Source: Agelas oroides (lineage: Eukaryota; Porifera; Demospongiae; Agelasida; Agelasidae). From it: a stretch of 64,000 bases of DNA. Where the stretch lies: NCBI GenBank assembly GCA_949130485.1, contig OX422192.1, positions 9,455,508-9,519,507 on the forward strand, in the 5' to 3' direction. Under the pieces are notes generated by a model. It saw only the letters and a program-made list of their open reading frames with translations, searched no databases and was not told where the DNA came from. Positions 27,151 to 47,575 of this stretch are shown here, piece by piece. Every line of letters begins with the position of its first letter. Position 1 is the first letter of the stretch. A program made the position numbers and the translations under genes.

Positions 27151-29085
27151 ATGCCAAAGACGGTGGCCAAGTTGGAGGATTTCGAGGTCCTGCTGACCAT
27201 CGGGACTGGCAGCTTCGGAACTTGCCGGAAGGTCCGTAGGAGAGCCGATGGAAAGGTATGTTCATGTATAGGGGACGGTCTCCCGGTGTTTCGTACTGTA
27301 AGCGACGGCAAACTTGGCGGGGCCTGGGAGGAGGCTGAAGGGTAGGTGCCCATACTAGTTATCACAATTTAAGTGCCATCATGAGTTGATCTTTACTTAC
27401 CTGCTGCATGTGAAGGGTTGGCGATGCTAGGCAAACTAGATACATGTACCAGAATCCGATACCCCCTTATCTGTGTATGAGCATTGTTCCCAGGCATGCT
27501 ACAGCTCCTCCCCCCCCCCCCTCCAACAGGTCTTTGTGTGGAAGGAGATAGACTATGGTGGGATGACAGAGAAAGAGAAACAGTTGCTAGTTCAGGAGGT
27601 GAATCTCTTGCGGGAGCTCCGTCACCCCCACATTGTGCGCTACCATGACCGCATCATCGCCCGCACGGAGGCCACTCTGTACATCATTATGGAGCACTGT
27701 CAGGGCGGGGACCTGGCAGCCATCATAGCCAAGTGCAGAACTGAGAGGTAAAATGTCGGCCATATTCCCCAGGCCCTCCCTCTCTCCATTTAACTGAGAG
27801 TGCTCCCCACCCTCAGGGGTCATCTTGAGGAGCTGTTTGTGTGGCGTGTGTTTCACCAGCTTCTGCTGGCCCTGGGAGAGTGCCACAGGAAAAGAACTGG
27901 AGTTCACAAGGTGCGTACGAAGCAAGAACGCTTCAAACTCTATCCCTCTTTGCCTCCCTACCCTTACCCCTCCTCCCTCACTCCTACCCTCCCTTCCACC
28001 CTTCCTTCCCTCTTTCTTTCTCTGCAGGTTCTTCATCGTGACCTGAAACCAGCTAATGTGTTTCTCGATGGCAACAACAATGTGAAGTTGGGGGACTTTG
28101 GTCTGGCCAGAATCCTCCATCATAACTTCAGTCTTGCTAAAACGTTTGTGGGAACACCTTACTACATGTCTCCAGTGAGTCTCCATTCCCACGCCCTCTC
28201 TCTCACCATCTCTTCCTCCCACCCTCCCTCTCATCCTTCCTTTCACCCTCCCTCTCATCCCCATTTTCTTACTCCCAGGAACAGTTGAGGGAGCAGGAAT
28301 ATGATGAGCGTTCAGACTTGTGGTCACTGGGCTGCCTAGTGTATGAACTGTGTGCACTGGCCCCACCCTTCCCGGCCCCAAATCAGCAAGTATTGGAGAT
28401 GAGGGTGAGAGAAGGGCGATTCCGACGCATCCCCCAGCAGTATTCTTCAGAGCTGCAAGCCATCGTTGCCTCTTTGCTGCAGACACAGGTGGGTCATTTG
28501 GAGCCGAACAATTATTAATTATTGCATAAGGAGTCTTCCCTCTCTGCTCTTCTCCCTCTGTAGCCAGAGAAACGTCCAGACATTCCGGAATTACTGCTGC
28601 GAGTTTCTCCACATGTGTCAGACAGTGGAGCCACTTCAACAGGAGAGAAGGGTAGGACAACCTCGGAGCTATCTTGCAGGGAGGCTGAGCTGCGCCAGAG
28701 GGAGGACAGGTTGAGGGGAAGGGAGAGAGCTTTGTTGGAGAGAGAAAGGAAAGTGGCAGGTAAGTGCCATGTTTGTTCTGTGCATAGTTCTATTTCACAC
28801 TGTCCCTCCACTGCTCGCAGGTCGTGAGAAGGCAGTGCAGGAGAGAGAGGCTCGGCTGAGACTCTTGGAGAAAGGGTGAGACGAGGGAGCCTCCCAGCTG
28901 TGTTGAATTGTATGTGACCTTTGTCTTATTTTCTTCTCCCCCCCCTCCTCCTCCCCTCTCTCCTCCTCCTCCCCCCTCTTCCTACCAGCCACCACCTGGT
29001 TAGACTCCCATTGGAGCCAGTCAATTCAGATCACACACAAGCAGTAGAGAATCACCATGGTAACAGCTCTCTGATTGGTTGTTAA
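27151..29085 (+). CDS. NEK2: NEK2, NIMA-related mitotic Ser/Thr kinase
   Basis: Centrosomal kinase that promotes loss of centrosome linkage at mitotic entry. Eight exons (27151-27255, 27530-27747, 27817-27910, 28028-28174, 28279-28488, 28564-28759, 28821-28875, 28989-29085) give 373 residues, shorter than human NEK2 (445). The kinase domain starts near residue 9 with IGTGSFGTCRKV, has the lysine in VFVWKEIDYGGM, HRDLKPANVFLDG, DFGLARIL, the activation segment AKTFVGTPYYMSPE and DLWSLGCLVYELCAL. The near-identity of KEIDYG, TLYIIMEHCQGGDLA and PFRRIP-like FRRIPQQYS to vertebrate NEK2 makes the subfamily clear. A basic/acidic coiled coil follows (REAELRQREDRLRGRERALL), the leucine-zipper-like dimerisation region; the rest of the tail is shortened. 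Shares a promoter with LRPPRC. Confidence 0.93.
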
Positions 29086-29219
29086 TAGTCTTGCTACTAG
29101 TCAGTGTGGATCTCTTCCCAATTCTGCAGGTCCACATCATTTGAAGAACAGATGTAGATAGTAACATATGACTTGTGCATACACATCCAGCAATCATGTA
29201 GTACAGTATAAATATAGGT

Positions 29220-29356
29220 TATACGATGAAACCGAGGGGTCTACGGGATTTAGATACCCGCGGAAACCTATATAAACACCCGCGCGCGAAGCGCAAGGGT
29301 GTTTATGGTTTCCAAGGGGATCTAAATCCCGTAGGCCCCGAGGGTTTCATCGTATA
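29220..29356. mobile_element. Foldback element with imperfect ~60-bp arms
   Basis: tatacgatgaaaccgagggg at the left mirrors ccccgagggtttcatcgtata at the right, and the inner tctacgggattta / taaatcccgtag also pair. The loop carries acccgcgcgcgaagcgcaagggt. It lies in a transposon-rich stretch and may be one end of a longer disrupted element whose other end is near 31690-31735. Confidence 0.7.
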
Positions 29357-29925
29357 AGGTATTTATACTATAGCCAATCAAATCGTTTCTCTCCTTGGCA
29401 ACAAAACTGCGTGCATTTCTCTCCTTAGCAACAAAACTGCCTAGCAACGGCTACAGTTCAAATTCTGAATGAACGAGCTCTCTTTCAAGCTGTTCGCTGA
29501 CCGCTTACCTTGCAACGATTCAACTTTGTACTCGCTCGGCAACGCTCGCTAGTGATTGGGATTCAAAACCGAATTCAAATTCAGAGCGCCTGAGAATGAG
29601 ACCGAAATGTCCCGCCCCATGACATTGTGTCAATTTGTGAACTTTCTGGTGAGTGTTGTGTTGAGCGAGTACTAGCGCTTTCTTGAATAGTAGCTACCTA
29701 TGGCTCCCATTGAAACTGTAGGCAAACTCCGTGTGAACCGGTTAAGTTCGAGACCACCGCTGTCGAGCCAAACGCTTTCTATCCGAAGCTGTCTTCAGAC
29801 TGCAGCCATTGTCATACAACCGCTAACGAGCTTAGCGCTTTGCGTACAGAAACTGTATGAGAGCTGGTGGCTATATTTGTAGCGCTTCATGGTATTAAAC
29901 TATCTCTATACTATCTACGGATATC

Positions 29926-31682
29926 ACAGGTGGTATAAGTTTTTTTATTTTTTTATTTTTTTATTTTATATAAAACTTTATGCAAAAGGCAATGGATGCA
30001 CAAAATAGCCATATGCTAATAAGGAGTGCACCCTGTTAAAGGGGGACAACACAAAAACGAACACAGCACTACAAATAAGACAAAAGGACCAGGAGCAGTG
30101 AGCTATAAGTATATTATGTACAGGATTATAAAGAACTATAATTAACAATGTTACTCTTAAAATGCTGCAGAGGTAAGTTAACAACAGACTCAGGAAGCAA
30201 GTTCCACGCATGAACAGTATGTGGCACAAATGAGTGAAAATATGCGTTGGTACCAGCAAATGGTTGTTGGAGCAGTAGTTGCCTGTTTGTACGCTGACTG
30301 TGATTTGGCCTTGTGGTAATCATATTGGGTGGGAAGAAGCATAAACCATGAACAATTTTGAACAACATGCACAGGCTGGCCTGAGCTCTTCTGGGTTCCA
30401 GGGCAATAATATCCGTCAATGACAAAAGGTCCTGGTAACCACTGTCCCAAGATCTGGTTGCCATACGTAATGCAAATTTTTCCACATCCTTCAGCTGTTT
30501 AATGTGTTTTTGCATGTATGGGTTCCACACTGGACTAGCATATTCAAGGTGAGGTCTAACCAGTGAGAGGTACAATTGGAGCAAGGTGTCTTTGCTGGCA
30601 TTACTGTAAAATCTTCGATACAGGAGACCAAGAATCTTTCTGGCTTTTGAGCAGACAGAGTCTATGTGTTGAGAAAAGGATAAGTCACTAGCAAGAATCA
30701 CGCCAAGATATTTGAAGCATTCTACCTGTTCTAGGGGTGTATCTCCGAGGTATAAAACTCCAGGATAAGTAGGCCTTCTTTTTCTAGATATCACCATATA
30801 CTTGCATTTGGCAGAATTAAAGGTAAGATGGTTCTGTTGTACCCATTTGTCAATGCTTGAAATATCATCCTGTAAAAGTTGAAAATCTTCCCTTCCTTTG
30901 ATGGTACGAAACAGTAGGAGGTCATCTGCGTAGAGAACAGAGTGACTGCCATTTGAAATGGGTAGGTATGTCAGGTCGTCAATATAGATTAGAAAAAGAA
31001 GAGGGCCCAAAATGGATCCTTGGGGTACCCCAGATAGAGCATGCGAGTCTGATGAGCTTGATCCATTAACCACTACCATCTGCTTTCTGGAAGTAAGATA
31101 GTTTCCTACCCAGGCCAGGATGTTGATATTTAGACCAGTCTGTTGTAGCTTTTCCATAAGTACTTTGTGGGGAACAGAATCAAATGCCTTTCGTAGGTCA
31201 AAAAAGACAGCTCCGATTTCACTACCCTCATCAAGCATTCTCAGCCAGTTGTCAACTGTGGCTAGTAGTGCAGTCACTGTAGACTTCCCTGGCTGGAAGC
31301 CCCATTGAGAGTTTGAGAGAGGATGCATGATATGGAGATGGTCTGAGATAATATGATGAACATGCCGTTCCAACACCTTGCTCAGAATACTCAAGAGAGA
31401 AATAGGCCGATAATCATTAGGGGTAGTAGCTTTTGATGATTTTGGTATTGGTACAATAAGAGACATCTTCCATTCTGTAGGTACAGTGCCAGTTTGGAGG
31501 GACAAGTTCATCAAAACAGTCACAGATGGTGCTATAGCACTAGCTGTAGCCTTTAGCATGTGAGCTGATATTTTATCTGGGCCTGTTGCCTTGCTAGTGT
31601 CCAAAGTTGACAGGGAGTGATAGATCTCATCGACTGAACACAAGTAGACTTCTGGTATGTTCAATTTACAGGTGGTATAAGT
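29926..31682 (-). mobile_element. 5'-truncated LINE with 15-bp target duplication
   Basis: Both sides carry acaggtggtataagt (29926-29940 and 31668-31682), a perfect 15-bp duplication. The element between is oriented minus: its 3' end is an A-rich tail (plus strand tttttttattttttttattt at 29941-29966) and its 5' end is truncated in the reverse-transcriptase frame at 31667. This is a textbook target-primed insertion. The intact open frame and perfect duplication suggest it is young. Confidence 0.92.
30126..31664 (-). CDS. LINE reverse transcriptase, partial ORF2
   Basis: A 512-codon uninterrupted frame covers the reverse-transcriptase domain and the C-terminus of a non-LTR retrotransposon. Seen motifs: KATGPDKISAHML, PIPKSSKATTPNDYRPISLL, NSQWGFQPGKST, VFFDLRKAFDSVPH (motif A with Asp), SGVPQGSILGPLLFLIYIDD, LYADDLLLF (catalytic YADD) and the C-terminal HLEYASPVWNPYMQKHI block. 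The endonuclease part is missing because of 5' truncation. The pattern fits the Jockey/CR1-like group; finer assignment needs a tree. Confidence 0.92.
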   Translation of the reverse strand: MNIPEVYLCSVDEIYHSLSTLDTSKATGPDKISAHMLKATASAIAPSVTVLMNLSLQTGTVPTEWKMSLIVPIPKSSKATTPNDYRPISLLSILSKVLERHVHHIISDHLHIMHPLSNSQWGFQPGKSTVTALLATVDNWLRMLDEGSEIGAVFFDLRKAFDSVPHKVLMEKLQQTGLNINILAWVGNYLTSRKQMVVVNGSSSSDSHALSGVPQGSILGPLLFLIYIDDLTYLPISNGSHSVLYADDLLLFRTIKGREDFQLLQDDISSIDKWVQQNHLTFNSAKCKYMVISRKRRPTYPGVLYLGDTPLEQVECFKYLGVILASDLSFSQHIDSVCSKARKILGLLYRRFYSNASKDTLLQLYLSLVRPHLEYASPVWNPYMQKHIKQLKDVEKFALRMATRSWDSGYQDLLSLTDIIALEPRRAQASLCMLFKIVHGLCFFPPNMITTRPNHSQRTNRQLLLQQPFAGTNAYFHSFVPHTVHAWNLLPESVVNLPLQHFKSNIVNYSSL

Positions 31683-31689
31683 GATTTAT

Positions 31690-31892
31690 ACTACCTGCAA
31701 TGACCAATCAGATTGCAGTATTTCATTTAGCTATAGTATAATGCAGAGTTGTTCATATGCCAATGGATATATGCGGTATATGCTGAGCTGAGTGCACATA
31801 AGGGGCAATCCCCAAATGCGCTAAATGCCGCGAATTTTGCGCGAATGCGCTATATTTGAAACCTTCCACGCTTACACGCATGGAAGCCAGAA
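31690..31892. other. Short intergenic stretch before formin
   Basis: Follows the LINE duplication; gccaatcaaatcg (29373) and gaccaatcagattg (about 31702) on the two sides of the LINE suggest they belonged to one interrupted repeat. The formin start codon is at 31893. Confidence 0.35.
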
Positions 31893-34800
31893 ATGATGGC
31901 TACGGCGGAGGTCCTACAATCGATTCTTTCTCAGGACGGCTGGTGGGTCGAGGACTACACGAGCTGGGATGTGGTGAACGGCGGGCCCGCAAACCTTCTC
32001 AGAGCGCCGGTGAGTCTTCCTTGCAGTGCGCACCCTGGCGTGTCATGCGTGTGAAACAGACTGGTGTTATCCCCTGTTGCAGGAATGTGCGGTGTGGGAG
32101 CTATGGGAGGGTGTGGAGCGACTGTGGCTTCTGGCGGGAGAAGAGAAGGAGAGCGGCGGGGGACTCAAGACTGAGTATATCTCGCTTCTTTCCAAACTGG
32201 TGGGTGTGAGGGGGGGACAGTCACAGTCATGCTATTGACATGCATTCTAGGACCGAGCATATTCTTCTTATTTTTATGCGTGTGTGTGTGTGTTTGCTAC
32301 GCAGGAGGCTCTGGAGAGGGCAGTGCTTGCCTACTGCAGGGAGGCAGAGAGCGAAGAAGAAGAAGAGGGGACACAGAACATTGTGAGACAACCATTTAGG
32401 TATGGCTGTGTGTTCAGGACCCTTTCCTCTCTCCTTCCTCCCTCACTCCCTCCTCCCCTCCTCTCTCTCCCCCACAGACCTGTGACTCCAACCCCAAAGG
32501 GGAAGCTGCTGGAGATTATTGCATCTCTGAAACGAGCATCTGAGCAGAGGACGAGTGGAAAGAAAGGGGAGAGGGTGACTCTGACTAGAGATCAGAGTCT
32601 CTGCACACCAGGAATAGATGCCACTGGCAACAGCAATAATAACAATAATAAGAAGAGAAAGGTAGGAGCGACAGTGACCCTTGTGTATATCTTGAAGTTA
32701 ATATATACCCCCCCACACTACAATAATAACAATAATAAGAAGAGAAAGGTAGGAGCGACAGTGACCCTTGTGTATATCTTGAAGTTAATATATACCCCCC
32801 CCACACTACACACACACTACACGTACAGGACCCCCTGCTGAACTGGTGCAGGGCTTCATCAGAGAGCAGTGTGACAAGGGAGGGTGTGTTTGTGGGGGTG
32901 GAGCTGGTGACATGGGTGATGAGTGTAGGAGAAGTGGGGAAGGAGGAGGGGAGGGGAGTGTGTGAGGGGCTCCTGAGGTTAGGGGTGCTGCGAAAGGTTG
33001 GGTCTGGAGAGGAGGGAGAGCTGTTCAGCAGCGGAGCTCGATACACATGGACAGGTGAGGTACCACGGCTTGATACCCAACCTTTCCCCCCAGCACTTGT
33101 TTCCATGTCAGTTTGCGTTCAACATAGTGGAGCATTTCATTTCCATGAACACAAAACTGGAGAATGAAAATGTTGGGGGGTGGAAGCAAGACTAGCACAA
33201 AGTAGTAGTCATCTCCTTCACCTGTGGTGTATCCTGTGATGTGCCTAAACTTCAGGTGCCTCAAGTGAGCAGACAAAGGAGCTTGGTCGTCTAGACATGA
33301 GGGAGGTGTGGCCACACCAGTCACATGACCAGTCACATGACCAGTCACATGAACTGAGTCCACAGCTGAGAAAGCTCAAGTACACAGAACAGGAACATGT
33401 GGAAATACTGCAACAGGTACTACATATGGTGCATCATGACACAGTGCATGATTTGTTCACAAAAAAAAAAAAAAAAGAAGCAGAATTTCAGTTGTACAAG
33501 ACTATCCCTTCCTCCTCCCCAGACTGAGCGGCAGCATAGCCAGGCTGTTGAGCTGCTGGAGTTGCGTCATGGTGAAGTCGTGAGGGGAATGAAGGAAACA
33601 CATGAGAAGAAAATTGGCCACTTGGAGGAACGTATCCAGGAACTGCAGGTGGAGGTTGCAGGAATGAAGGATAGGATAAGGAGCACGCCTCATGTGAAGA
33701 ACGAGTCTCCTGTGTCGAAGGTGGACTCTCCTGGACAGAGCAAGACCCCTCTTGCTTTGAAGGACTCGCCTGCATTGAAGAGTGACTTTGTTTCACTTCC
33801 TTTACCGCCTGCAGACACTTCAGAACAGACAAAAAGTCGTTTTACCCCTCCTCCTGTTCCCCCTCCTCCCCCACCCTTCCTCAATGCCCCACCTCCTCCT
33901 CCTTCCCCACCCTTCCTCAATGCCCCACCACCTCCTCCTCCCCCACCCTTCCTCAATGCCCCACCTCCTCCTCCTCCCCCACCCTTTCTCGGTGCTCCTC
34001 CTCCTCCTCCACCGCCCTCCCTCACTGTCCCACCTCCTCCTCCCCTACCCTCCCTCCATTCACACAATGTCCCACCTCCTCCTCCTCCCCTACCCTCCCT
34101 CCATTCACACAATGTCCCACCTCCTCCTCCTCCCCTGCCCTTCCTTGGTGCTCCTCCCCCACCCTCCCTCCATTCACACAATGCTCCACCTCCTCCTCCA
34201 CCTCCACCCAACCACCGTCCCCGTGCAATCCGGTATCAACCACGTGTAGCCATGAAACCTCTGTTCTGGAAGCGAGTGCAGTACACAGCTGTTGACTTGA
34301 GCCGCCACAGGAATGTGGTATGGTCCAACTTGCATGAGCCAGAGTTGAAGGACATGGCTGACTTCGAGGAGCTGTTTGCCAAGAAGGGTGGAGGTGTGGT
34401 CAGACAGAAAGCACTGTCTGAGTCCTTTGGTGCCAAGCTGCCTGTCTCACGGCCTGTAAGCGTGCTGGACCAGAAACGTTCTCAGGCAGTGGGTATCCTG
34501 ATGCGCAGCCTGCATCTTGAGATGGCAGACATACGTCACGCAGTGTACCAATTGGACTGCTCTACTGTAGACCAGGAGAGCCTCCAGGCACTGTGGGACA
34601 ATGTGAGGATGGCAGCTGGCCCTGGGAGTTGTGTAGTTGTAATGCCCCCCCCCCCCCCCCCCTCTCCCCTCTCCCCTCTTCTCTCCCCCCTCACACACAG
34701 CAAGCTACTCAGGAGGAACTGGAGATGATTACTGCTCATCTGAACACCTCCCCTGACACGGCACTGGACAAACCGGAAATGTATGCTGCACTCAGGTATT

Positions 34801-36618
34801 TTTCAATGCATCAATTTATGATGTTACCCTTGCTCCCCTCCCCCTCCCCCTCCTCCTCCCCCTCCCCCTCCTCCTCCTCCCTCTCTCAGGTTTCTCCATG
34901 AACTCTCACGGATTGTGCAGTTCAGAGAGCGTGTCTGGTGCTTTCTCTTTCAGACATTCTTCAGTGACGGGCTGGCTACTGTTGCTTCCAAGACTGACAA
35001 CATCACCAAGGCTTGCAAGGTAAGAGCAAAACATTGTCACCTCATTATTGCAGTTCCTCTCCTCTGCTAACCCTGTCCTTCCCTTCTCTATACCTTTCAT
35101 CTACCCCCCTCCTCTCCTTTTCTCTCTCCTCCCCTTCCTCAGTCACTGTGGGGTTCCACTAGTGTTTGTAAGGTGCTGGGTCTGATACTGGCGCTAGGCA
35201 ACATCATGAATGCGGGTAATCGCACCAGGGGACAAGCTGACGGCTTTGATGTTGAAGTCCTGGGGAAGCTCACAGACGTGAGGACCTCAGACGGTTCCTG
35301 CTCGTTGCTGCAGTATGTTGTGCGCTATTATGTCACCCATGTGGACCAGGTGTGTAATGGCCTCCCAATGTTCACCTTTCGCTAGTTGTTGCGTTGTAGT
35401 CTTGTTTGAGTGTGCAGAAACCATGCATGTGTGAGGACCTTCTGAGCATTGGATGGAGCATCAACCATGAAAACAGATCCTTATATGGAAAGTGGTACAA
35501 TATACAGCTACTTTGTTAAGAAGTCAGCGGTCGACTCTTGTGAAGCCTTGGTAGTCATAGTAACCTTAAGTGCGGAAACATGAGTAAGTTAAAATCCATG
35601 TAAGGAGTTCTCTGTGCTGGAAATTCAACACCACAATGTCATGTGTACATATGATAAGCTTCTTCTCACAGGGTGGTTGCTCCTATATATGATCATGTAT
35701 TGCCTCTATTTACACAAGTTATCACCACTCACATGAGCTCACTTTGTGGTCTTTCTTCTTCCAGTGTGCAGGCACTCTAGCATCCACCTTCCCCCTCCCA
35801 GACCCCACAGACCTGTTAGGAGCCTCTCACATTCGCTTTGAGGAACTGAGAGCTGATCTCCTCCAGCTCACAACAGACCTTGGAGGTGCGTACAGGAGTC
35901 AGTGAGCTCTCCATCAAGCTGTTAACCAAACGTTGTCAAGAGATCGAGGGAGATGACATGTATGCGTTTAGTTTCCCTCTGATTTCCCATCAGTTTGCAG
36001 AAAGCGTGTGAAGTGTGTTGTAGACACCTCGTCTCCAGACTTACTGCAGCCATTCAAGAGCAGAATGGAAGGCTTCCTGGAACAAGGTATCATCACCATG
36101 GGTGCACTCTAATTAGAAATACCTTACTTGTGTCCACTCTTCTCCAGCTGACTCACATCTAGTGTCAGCCAGTCATGCCCTCGACCACGCCCTATCTACC
36201 TTCTCCTCTGTGGCGCAGTACTACTGTGTCCAGCCGGGAGTTGGGCAGGAGGAAGTGACCCCAGCCCACTTTTTTGGCCTGTGGTTTCCCTTTGTGCGGG
36301 TGTTTCGGGATCAATGGACAAGGGAACAGCGCAGTGCTGCTCAGAGAAGGTTAGAGGAGACATAAAATGTGCCTAATTGGAGCAATTCTCATGTTGTTTA
36401 CAGCCTCTGAGTCAAATCCTTATCTCCCTTGCATGCAGGCAAAAAGCTCAACGGGAGAGCAGGGTAGCTCGGGCAGTGGTAAAACCTATTTCCAAGTCAG
36501 GCCTGGTGAGTAGTGACAAGCTTTAAGAACCTCTACACATTATTGACGCAATATCTTCCTTTCCCTCCCGCACGTACAGAAAGCACGTTTAAAGACAAGT
36601 GGTCATCTTAATGCTTAG
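31893..36618 (+). CDS. FMN-type formin with upstream DEP-like domain
   Basis: Nucleates and elongates unbranched actin filaments. Fifteen exons (31893-32009, 32083-32199, 32305-32399, 32478-32661, 32829-33054, 33256-33416, 33523-34602, 34701-34795, 34890-35019, 35143-35349, 35765-35885, 35994-36086, 36148-36349, 36439-36505, 36580-36618) keep frame and give 977 residues. Residues about 172-246 resemble a DEP domain (VFVGVELVTWVM, CEGLLRLGVLRKV, FSSGARYTW). A coiled coil and the FH1 domain follow (about 409-527, many runs of PPPPP, profilin-binding). FH2 starts at MKPLFWKRV, with KRSQAVGILMRSLHLEM, LGLILALGNIMNAGNRTRGQADGFD and FPLPDPTDLLGAS. The FH2 and the basic tail (SGLKARLKTSG) match FMN1/FMN2/Cappuccino. 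The DEP-like exon is not part of the usual FMN layout. Confidence 0.9.
32632..32806. repeat. ~88-bp tandem duplication across a formin donor site
   Basis: The end of exon 4 (aacaataataagaagagaaa), its gtaggag donor and about 60 bp of intron are repeated once immediately downstream (second copy from about 32721). The formin therefore has two identical candidate donors about 88 bp apart; the first is used in my model. The repeat between them is not a multiple of three and contains an in-frame run to a stop beyond. Confidence 0.8.
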
Positions 36619-36823
36619 AAATTTGGATCTAAAGAGCAAATTCAAGTTCAACATTCGGCATCAGAGGAATACAGCAATCAGTGACACGTACAAGACTGTA
36701 TTTCTTCTACAACAATAAACAAAAACATTCAATTGTTTGTTTTGTTAGTAGCACACAAACGATGCATGTCCACAAACCATGTTGCCCCCACCCAACAGAT
36801 GCTACACGAGACAAGAACTGTCA

Positions 36824-40812
<3,989 letters not shown>

Positions 40813-41290
40813 CTTTCCGAAACTTTCGCTGCACAACAATATCGCTGAGATCTCGCTCCACACAGAAAGGTGGCCGGCGCTGTCCACGCACAGTGTACTG
40901 GGCACAAAGGCTGGCTGGAGTCGAGTGGGAATACGCTCTCTTCTCAGCTTCCGTATTGAGAGACCACGTGAGAACCATTCCTATGACGTCATTAGAAGCT
41001 AGCTGTACTGTACTTCGACCTGGCACCACCCACATGACTTTTGGCAAAGTCGATGGCGATGTTTTGTACTAGCACTGCCTGTCGCAGCAAGGAGACACAT
41101 CGACGTGAGTGTTGCATATCTGGTAAGTTGATGATCATGGATGAATGTGACCTACGTTAGGCGGCAAGTGCCGCAGTGAGTTTGGGTTGTACCATAGATA
41201 ATATACCCTCCCAGGGGAGGGTATATTATCTATGATTGTACTGCTCATAACTCACCACAAGTAAAGATGCTGCTTTATGACTGTAGAGTG
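40813..41290. promoter_or_regulatory. Head-to-head region between AKT and RING-kinase gene
   Basis: The 478 bp between start codons must hold both promoters. ggagacacatcgac|gtgagt near 41104 looks like the donor of an untranslated first exon of the plus-strand gene. A perfect 42-bp palindrome lies at 41193-41234, about 60 bp before the plus-strand start codon. Confidence 0.45.
41193..41234. repeat. Perfect 42-bp palindrome
   Basis: Arms of 20 bp (catagataatataccctccc and its exact complement) around a 2-bp centre. It lies in the 5' region of the RING-kinase gene and could form a strong hairpin in DNA or in a 5' leader; it may also be a minimal MITE. Confidence 0.9.
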
Positions 41291-46117
<4,827 letters not shown>

Positions 46118-47575
46118 ACCATAGGTGTTTGTGTCCTGTGTGCAACCAATCAATCTTATGCCTCATCTCTCCAACTAGATTTTCACGTTCACTTTCAGAA
46201 ATGAATCAGATGTGTTGCTCTTGAACTAGACCTCAGTCATATTATTAACCCTTTGGACGTTCTTGCAAAGTTGGCAAAAACAATGAAAGTTAATTAATTA
46301 ACCCACAGACACCCGTGTTCTCTAGACACAATCTGTCAGACCAGGCCGGTTCTTTTGACAGCCACGTGCACTCCTAGCGTATCATCCGACAAGATGATTC
46401 ATCCGCATTGCACATTTCAGAGAGGGAATTGAAGTCATTCAATCAAATTACTCATACAATTGACCTTATTGTAACACCATTTTGTGGGGGGTTTTAAGGC
46501 TAGGTGCTTGTCGTTAGAAAAACAGTTGACTGGCATGTGTACAACACGGGCACAAAGACCTTGCAGAAAGAGCCACAAACTAAAACAATTTATCTCAAAC
46601 TCAATTGAGCCAGGCGGCGTACAAGTTGAAGTGGCTAAGACCTCCAAAGTTATTCAATTATAAGAAACCTCACATTCAGCAATCTTTGTGGTAGCTGTCC
46701 CCACCCTCTCACACTCCACACAGCAGCAACAGCAACAAAAATCAATTTTGCTCTACATATTTTTGTCTCAGAACATGATATTTCAGTATATAAGAATTCC
46801 AAACCTGCTACCGCACCCACACTTGGTGCCATATAGTAACTTGTATTCAATTAGTAGCATTAGTGATCTGTGGATCCCATCTGGCTAATTAGAGAGATTC
46901 CTTGAAAAATAAATTATTTCACAAGCACCCCACACCACTTGTAACACGAGACTAATAATGCCTGCATGCTTGCAATGGTGCGAGAAATGTGTGTTTATAT
47001 CAGACGGCAGGGCATGCACGCAACACCACATGACGTGTGGAGGTGTATCAGTGGGAACATTATTTCTGGAATGGCTAGTAAATCCATAATAGGAAGTGTA
47101 CCCACCTGGCCAAAAAAACACTACCATGTTTGTCAACTTTACAACGAACTCTGCATGATTCAGGCCTGACTGTTAGGGCAGGAGTCAGCAGTGTACAGGC
47201 AGCCAGTCCAGTTACCTCCAGTCAAAACAAACTGTGTTTAAATCCACTTAGTGAGTGGTTAGGGCCATTAAAGGCAGGATGCCCTCTGGCAAGGATCAGT
47301 TTAGCTTTGAGCAGCAGCCACTTCAAAGCTGTGAACTTTGACTAACTAGGTAAAAAAATAATACTATATCAGACTACATGGCCAGAGTCCTGTGTACAAG
47401 TAAACACGAACACTAGCTGAACATCATTAGCATCTGGACACAACTGTTTATGCACACAACGGTGAGTGCTCTATTTACAAAACAGTATACGAAAATTAAA
47501 GCGATATTTGACACAACAAACAGTGCATTCAAATGGGAAGACAAAAAGTGTTTGCATAGGTGAGCTCATGCATTT
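46118..47575. other. Intergenic stretch, no gene seen
   Basis: About 1.45 kb of lower-GC sequence with no exon-like open stretch on either strand and no clear repeat. It must hold the 3' UTRs of the two convergent neighbours. Confidence 0.5.

Noticed and set aside
27587..28660. 357-codon minus-strand open frame
   Set aside because: It overlaps the NEK2 kinase exons in antisense and has no recognisable motif; NEK2 explains the region.
33690..34211. Gly-rich minus-strand open frame
   Set aside because: It is the antisense of the FH1 proline runs of the formin.
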